Shown in pieces: positions 7,823 to 11,674 of a stretch of 11,674 nucleotides of DNA. How positions within the stretch are numbered: the first letter of the stretch is position 1; each line of letters begins with the position of its first letter. The position numbers and the translations under genes are program-made. This DNA comes from Cyclostephanos tholiformis. Taxonomy: Eukaryota > Bacillariophyta > Thalassiosirophyceae > Thalassiosirales > Thalassiosiraceae. The stretch lies in NCBI GenBank assembly GCA_036939975.1, contig JALLPB010001018.1, positions 1 to 11,674 of the forward strand, written 5' to 3'. Below the pieces are notes generated by a model. That model searched no databases. It had not been told where the DNA came from and worked only from the letters and a program-made list of their open reading frames with translations.

Positions 7823-8628
7823 TCAGGGATAAGCTCTCACTCCTTTGGTCGCTTGTATTGTGCACGATATTATTATGTAATAGCGGGTTTGTGTAATGTC
7901 AATGCCAATGTACATGTTGAGGTAACCCTGTGATTTCACTGGGGTGAAGAGGTAGTCATTGATCTTATTAAGAAGGATGTTTGTTGTGTGTATGTCTGGG
8001 ACTGCAATAGCAAAATCATCTACCTGACACCAGAGTAAAGGCATGGCTCGTGAGTAGTTGGTGTGAGTCCTATGTCCCGGAGAATAGCATCAGCATGTTT
8101 TTCCCATAGATGGGGGACTCTGGGTGTCCTTGCATTGCTGATAGGATAGGAATGAAGACGTTGGGTGGTAACAGGTCAAAGCCCTCATGATTAGTCCACC
8201 ATTCCATGAAGGCCCTGTTGGGGTATATATAGAATCCTTGTTTGGGTGGAGGTGCTTTGGTGAAGGCATTAGAGACATTGGCACCAAAGATGAGCAGGTT
8301 TTCTCCTGCAGCGATTGCATAGAATAGTCTGGAGCTTGTTTGGCCTACACAGTTTGCATATGTTTTGTCAAAGATCTGGGCTTGACCTGCATGGGAAGAT
8401 CCATTGCAGGTGCAGCATGCCTTTTTGCAACCATCAACAGCCTTTATGGTGTAGGTCCAGACTTAATGAAAGATAGCATCGTCAGCGTGAGTGGTGTGAG
8501 GTTTGCCAAACATGCCTTGGTTGTAGTATTGGTCAAGTTGTAGGTACTCTGAGTTTTGCCAGTCCACCCAATCAGGCTGCTTGAGCGTTTTCTCCAAGTA
8601 AGACGTATTGCTTGTGTGATGACACATT
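7823..8628 (-). pseudogene. Ty1/copia reverse transcriptase remnant
   Basis: Family RVT_2, the polymerase that copies retrotransposon RNA into DNA. Recognisable blocks in order: YLEKTLKQPDWVDWQNSEY and QLDQYYNQGMFGKP (8579-8490), VWTYTIKAVDGCKKACCTCN, SSRLFYAIAAGENLLIFGAN, VSNAFTKAPPPKQGFYIYP, AFMEWW, IPILSAMQGHPESP, LWEKHADAILRDIGLTPTTH, EPCLYSG, QVDDFAIAVPD (the YVDD-type catalytic box, Asp-Asp intact, about 8026-7994) and YIGIDITQTRYYI. Damage: a TAA at 8463-8465; a one-base loss in the C-run near 8108-8113 that moves the frame; and a small deletion between LYSG and QVDDF, about 31 nt by my expectation of the family, with a second frame change. Homology fades after about 7866. No RNase H follows. 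This frame is shifted by -1 relative to the gag-like frame upstream. Confidence 0.9.
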
Positions 8629-9643
8629 TCACCTGGCCGGAGTCAACGAGCTTATATTTTGGGGGAAGGTGTTGAAGGTAATCAGCAATGGTAGTGAATT
8701 CCCAGCAATTATTCAGTTGATCATGAGTGAGCATACTGAATGGTGCAGACGAGGTTATTGGGATACCAGTATGCAAAAGGTTAGGTCAAATTTCCGGATG
8801 TGCAAAGAGTAGTGTTAAAAGGAAATGTCCTGTGGAGATTTCAGAAGCTATGGCCATTTCAACATCTGAAATTGGGAAGATGCAGTGATTGGCAACTTTG
8901 ATAAGCCAAGTTCAATGTTCGCGAGCACACCAATCTGGAATTTTAGCCGCCGGTGTACTTGGGATCATGCGTTTGAGGTGAACCCACCCACCAAATTCGT
9001 GTAGATCAAGGCTCGCAGTTGGGTGGTGGAACTGGTTGAATTTCCTGAGGTCTAACTCTTGTTCAAATGCTTAAAAGTATGGGTCAGATGATAAATATAC
9101 TGTGGTCATATCCTTCCTAGTAATGCCAAAGTCTGCCGTGAGATCCACTGGACAACATTTTTGTGGGATGCATCATTGGTGATTGTTGGCCTCTGTACAA
9201 GCCACAGATGCAGTGAGTTGATGTAACGTCGGGGGTTGTGGTGTTGGTAGGGGTGGCAATATTATTGATTTCTTGGCAGGTGATGAACCCGGTGTTATAT
9301 TGTCAATCTTGGGTGTAGGCATGTTGTTGGATTTGCCCATTTCAGGGGGGTGGGTGACATTTGTGCCAACATCATTGATTGATCCAGTTGCCAAGGGGGC
9401 ATCATTGGGTTCAATTCCAAGGTCGTAAAGCAACTGTGCAGCGGGTGGGCCAGTAGGTTGCAAGTACCATGCCTTGTCAAATAGGGTGTGGTGACTATGT
9501 TTGATGATGCTGGTCATGATGTCAAAATATAGAACATTGTTATCGGTTGTGTAATGGCATGGGTGTTGAGGAGGTTTATCGTGTGTCGAGTCAACGATAG
9601 AAGATGTCTGGTTGCCATAAGTGTTGAGTTAACAATTGTGTCC
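8629..9643 (-). pseudogene. Gag-pol linker of the copia remnant, unknown domain
   Basis: The gag frame continues unbroken in register through this stretch but carries TAA 9629-9631, TGA 9173-9175, TAA 9071-9073, TGA 8912-8914 and TGA 8786-8788. The first half is Pro/Thr-rich (LPPLPTPQPPTLHQL near 9230). The second half looks globular: KCCPVDLTADFGITRKD, then FNQFHHPTASLDLHEFGGWV, KIPDWCARE, and HDQLNNCWEFTTIADYLQHL. I cannot match it to protease or integrase. It could be an extra gag domain. The frame stays open past 8629 and overlaps the reverse transcriptase frame to about 8444. Confidence 0.45.
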
Positions 9644-10603
9644 TCAGTCGGGAGGTAGTAGAGCCAGGAGAGATGTGATGCCTTCGGCATATGCTGGCTC
9701 AGTGATAGCTTGAAGGAAGGTAAGGCTTTGCATGCAGTCATCATGGTAAACTCCTTTTTTGCCATGAAGGCAATAGTACAAGGAGAAGGCTGCGGCAAAT
9801 TTGAAGATATCGTCATTGTTCCACACCGGGACTTGTACAGGTATTGTAGGGTCAAATCCGGGGACAGCCAATGCCATAACATGCCAAAGGAGATCAAATC
9901 CATTATTTGTTTCCATGCAGATGACCATCATCAGTGTGTTGATATGTGAGTTTGATTTCAGAATAATTTTTGGAAGGACTTCAATGAGGACGCGTGCAAT
10001 GGCTGCATATTTAGGTACTCCTAGGCCAGGTGGGCAAAGTGCTTCAAAACCCATCCGGATAGAGATACAGTTGAATGGCATAATGGGGAGAAGGTAAGAA
10101 GCTGAGATTTTTTGGAATTTATCATAAAACTCAACGATTGATTGTATGTCTATTGAAGTGAGCCTAGGGAAAGTAGGGACACCTTTCTCCAATATTCGGT
10201 CTAGTTGAGGTCCCTCATATCCAGTACATGGATGAGTCCAGTGAGTGTAAATGTCTTGGTGGAGGAGCATAATATCATTTAGGCTGTGGAGGACGTCCGT
10301 TGTGTTGATGTCGGTGTACCCGCAGTTATGAATGAGCTGTTCCATGAGCGAAAAATAACCTTGTTCCTCTCCATGATATAGTGGATTGGCAAGTCCTTTG
10401 ATGTCACATGAGCTTTTCTTTTGTTTGAGTGCAAGGCGTTGGTGGTCTGCGTGATGAGGCAATTTAATGGGGCCACCCCTTGTGTTGTGTAGGTCTGTTG
10501 AGGAGTGCCGAATGTTGACAAAGTCATCAGTAGTCATCTGTGTTGGTCCAGGAGAGTGTCCAAGTGTTGCACCACCAATGTTGGTGTTAATCTGGAGGGG
10601 CAT
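9644..10603 (-). pseudogene. Gag-like core of diatom-type copia element
   Basis: A 319-codon uninterrupted frame starts at ATG 10603 and stops at TGA 9644-9646. The core reads IVEFYDKFQKISASYLLPIM, FEALCPPGLGVPKYAAIARV, LIEVLPKIILK, NNGFDLLWHVMALAVPGFDP, PVWNNDDIFKFAAAF, YYCLHGKKGVYHDD and LTFLQAITEPAYAEGITSL. I recall similar wording from retrotransposon-associated proteins of centric diatoms, where it is taken as structural Gag, the protein that packages element RNA in cytoplasmic particles. No zinc knuckle is seen within it. The same frame continues on both sides beyond stop codons, so 10603 is probably not the original start but the first ATG after TGA 10628-10630. This is the best preserved part of the element. 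Confidence 0.7.
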
Positions 10604-11550
10604 GGCACCGGTAGAATTTGGTTGAAATCATGTCAGGACAGGCAAGGCTTGACGCCGGGGGCACTTGGGGGCAGGCAACCCTGGTGGTCATATTGCGGGG
10701 TATGTGGCTGTAGACGCACTCTGACACATTTGAGAGAAGGCAGTTTTAGAGTGGATTGTAGGCGTAGTTGCCACAGCGAGCCGTTCTAGGTTAGTTGTAG
10801 GGTGATGATTTGGCATGTTGTGTGGGGAATGTACTGGGTGGTTGTCATCCATGATATCGACCAGCATTGCAGTAGATCTCTCTTTCCATTCAGGAGGTGT
10901 GTTGATTGGATGGAATGTGGATGAAGTAGAGCATGGTTCCACAGCATCGGCGTATAGGCTGTCCACTTTTTGAGTTAAAGTGTTCATCGCGGTTTGGAGG
11001 GTGGTGCTATGATCCGCAGTAATTCTGGAGTTGACTCTATCGTAATCCCATCAAGCCTGTTTCAATTCCTCAATACTGTTGCTGAGTTTTGCTAGAGTTT
11101 TGGTGAGGAGTGATGTGAGCTGAGTTGAATTTTTGTTGAGTGTTGTGACAATGCTTTGTAAGCCGGTGGAGTTGGTGGTGAGCTTGGTCTGAGTGGCATC
11201 ACGGGTTGATTTAACCTTGCCGAGTAGGTATTTTCCAGTGCGGTGTCATTCAGTGATGAGAATGCCATGCATACCAACAGCTGTGATGGTGGTGAGCTGT
11301 GAGTCACTGGTGGTTTCGGCAGCGATGTCGGTGAGTGCCGATGCGGTGCTGGCAACATCGGCAAGGTCCCCAAAGTGGTTGGATGCTGATGGGGTGCAAG
11401 AGGCTGAGTGGTTGGCATCGTGCTGTCCCTGTTGTCGAAGAGGGCCATAACCACGGCCGCCCTTGTGAGTGCCTTGACTGCCGGGTTGGGTAGTGCCATG
11501 ACCACAAGTGTGCTGGGAATGGCAGAGGGGAGGTGTTTAGTTGCGCATGT
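10604..11550 (-). pseudogene. N-terminal part of the gag frame
   Basis: In the same frame as the gag core. From the start: CHSQHTCGHG (11524-11495), a Gly/Gln/His-rich stretch (GTTQPGSQGTHKGGRGYGP), then an Ala/Thr/Ser-rich segment with heptad-like spacing (ADVASTASALTDIAAETTSD, TGLQSIVTTLNKNSTQLTSL, TKTLAKLSNSIEELKQA) that may form a coiled coil, then a Pro/His-rich linker. It is broken by TAA 11537-11539 and by TGA at 11246-11248, 11051-11053, 10688-10690 and 10628-10630, but not by any frameshift. The Cys/His cluster recalls the Cys/His motifs of some diatom gag proteins, which I would expect at a C-terminus, so its position here is odd. An ATG lies at 11546-11548 (MRN then TAA). Confidence 0.5.
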
Positions 11551-11567
11551 TGCCGACATGTTGCCGA
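11546..11567 (+). repeat. Two tandem copies of CATGTTGCCGA
   Basis: CATGTTGCCGA at 11546-11556 is repeated exactly at 11557-11567. The 14-mer ATGTTGCCGACATG is shared with 173-186. It overlaps the presumed start of the gag frame on the minus strand. Confidence 0.6.
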
Positions 11568-11674
11568 CACACAACAAAGTCATCCAAATTTGGCCAATAG
11601 GGCAATGTCCTTACGCCACCATCATTTCTTGCCTGGCCGTTCCCGTGCATTTTTATGTTGGGAAATGGCAACAT
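11568..11674. other. Window end without a supported feature
   Basis: If the copia element were complete, its leader and 5' LTR would lie here and beyond. I see no TG...CA terminus, primer-binding site or second copy elsewhere in the window to define an LTR. Confidence 0.3.

Larger units (their letters stand above)
7823..11550 (-). mobile_element. Ty1/copia-type LTR retrotransposon remnant
   Basis: A gag-like frame (about 11540-8640) is followed by a reverse transcriptase (8628-7823), in the order expected for a copia element read on the minus strand. Only about 1 kb lies between the gag core and the reverse transcriptase, and there I see no protease Asp-Thr/Ser-Gly box, no HHCC zinc site and no DDE integrase core. 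RNase H is missing beyond 7860, and no LTR, primer-binding site or polypurine tract is visible. It is either a deletion derivative or an unusual non-autonomous element. It lies opposite the possible gene at 6591-7273 and is separated from it by the 7368-7730 repeats. Confidence 0.8.

Noticed and set aside
8640..11550. TGA read as Trp and TAA as Gln (reassigned code)
   Set aside because: Gives readable protein at several stops, but conserved Trp and Gln codons in the RT are all standard, so decay is simpler.
11193..11583. Alternative frames over the gag N-terminus (163 aa and 88 aa minus, 85 aa plus)
   Set aside because: Pro/His/Ser-rich shadows. The frame that continues into the gag core has the better Ala/Thr coiled-coil-like composition.

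Overview
The window looks like eukaryotic nuclear DNA, probably from a diatom-like (stramenopile) alga. It is an accessory region made mostly of decayed genes and repeats. The organism guess rests on the Ty1/copia polymerase, whose wording (GANVSNAF, PPPKQGFY, MQGHPESP, QVDDFAIAVPD, QTRYYI) is the kind I associate with diatom copia elements, and on candidate spliceosomal introns of about 90 nt. It is an inference, not a proof. I see no bacterial operon, no tRNA or rRNA, no CRISPR array and no intact conserved gene.

Layout. (1) 1-780: a palindrome-rich GC block at 104-240, then a minus-strand histone H3 pseudogene (about 295-590) in which most core arginines are lost. (2) 780-2820: no convincing gene. 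It holds a perfect 17-bp inverted repeat enclosing an E2F-like palindrome (864-918), diverged direct repeats (943-1570), one GC-rich 40-codon ORF (1729-1851), a duplicated block (1889-2013), a hairpin (2043-2066) and an AT-rich tract with repeated AAATTCAAATTTA palindromes (2165-2690). (3) 2820-6072, minus strand: one large damaged gene of unknown family. I could piece it together across four candidate introns whose phases agree, several homopolymer frame slips and a few stop codons. It would encode about 950 aa with a charged N-terminus and an acidic C-terminal tail. (4) 6073-6590: a divergent intergenic region with an inverted repeat. (5) 6591-7273, plus strand: a possible small gene or pseudogene with an internal Ser/Lys/Leu-rich protein repeat. 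(6) 7368-7730: a duplicated A-B block, one copy split by a GGACAGACCGTCGG-type satellite. (7) 7823-11550, minus strand: a Ty1/copia-type retrotransposon remnant. A gag-like frame stays in register for 2.9 kb despite 11 stop codons and is followed in a different frame by a reverse transcriptase. I see no integrase, no RNase H and no LTRs.

None of these genes visibly work together. The shared theme is decay: CpG-type transitions in the histone copy, TGA-rich nonsense codons in the gag frame, and homopolymer frame slips in the unknown gene. The slips could be real mutations or long-read assembly errors. The most useful thing to follow up is the unknown gene at 2820-6072, together with whether its breaks and those of the gag frame are real.
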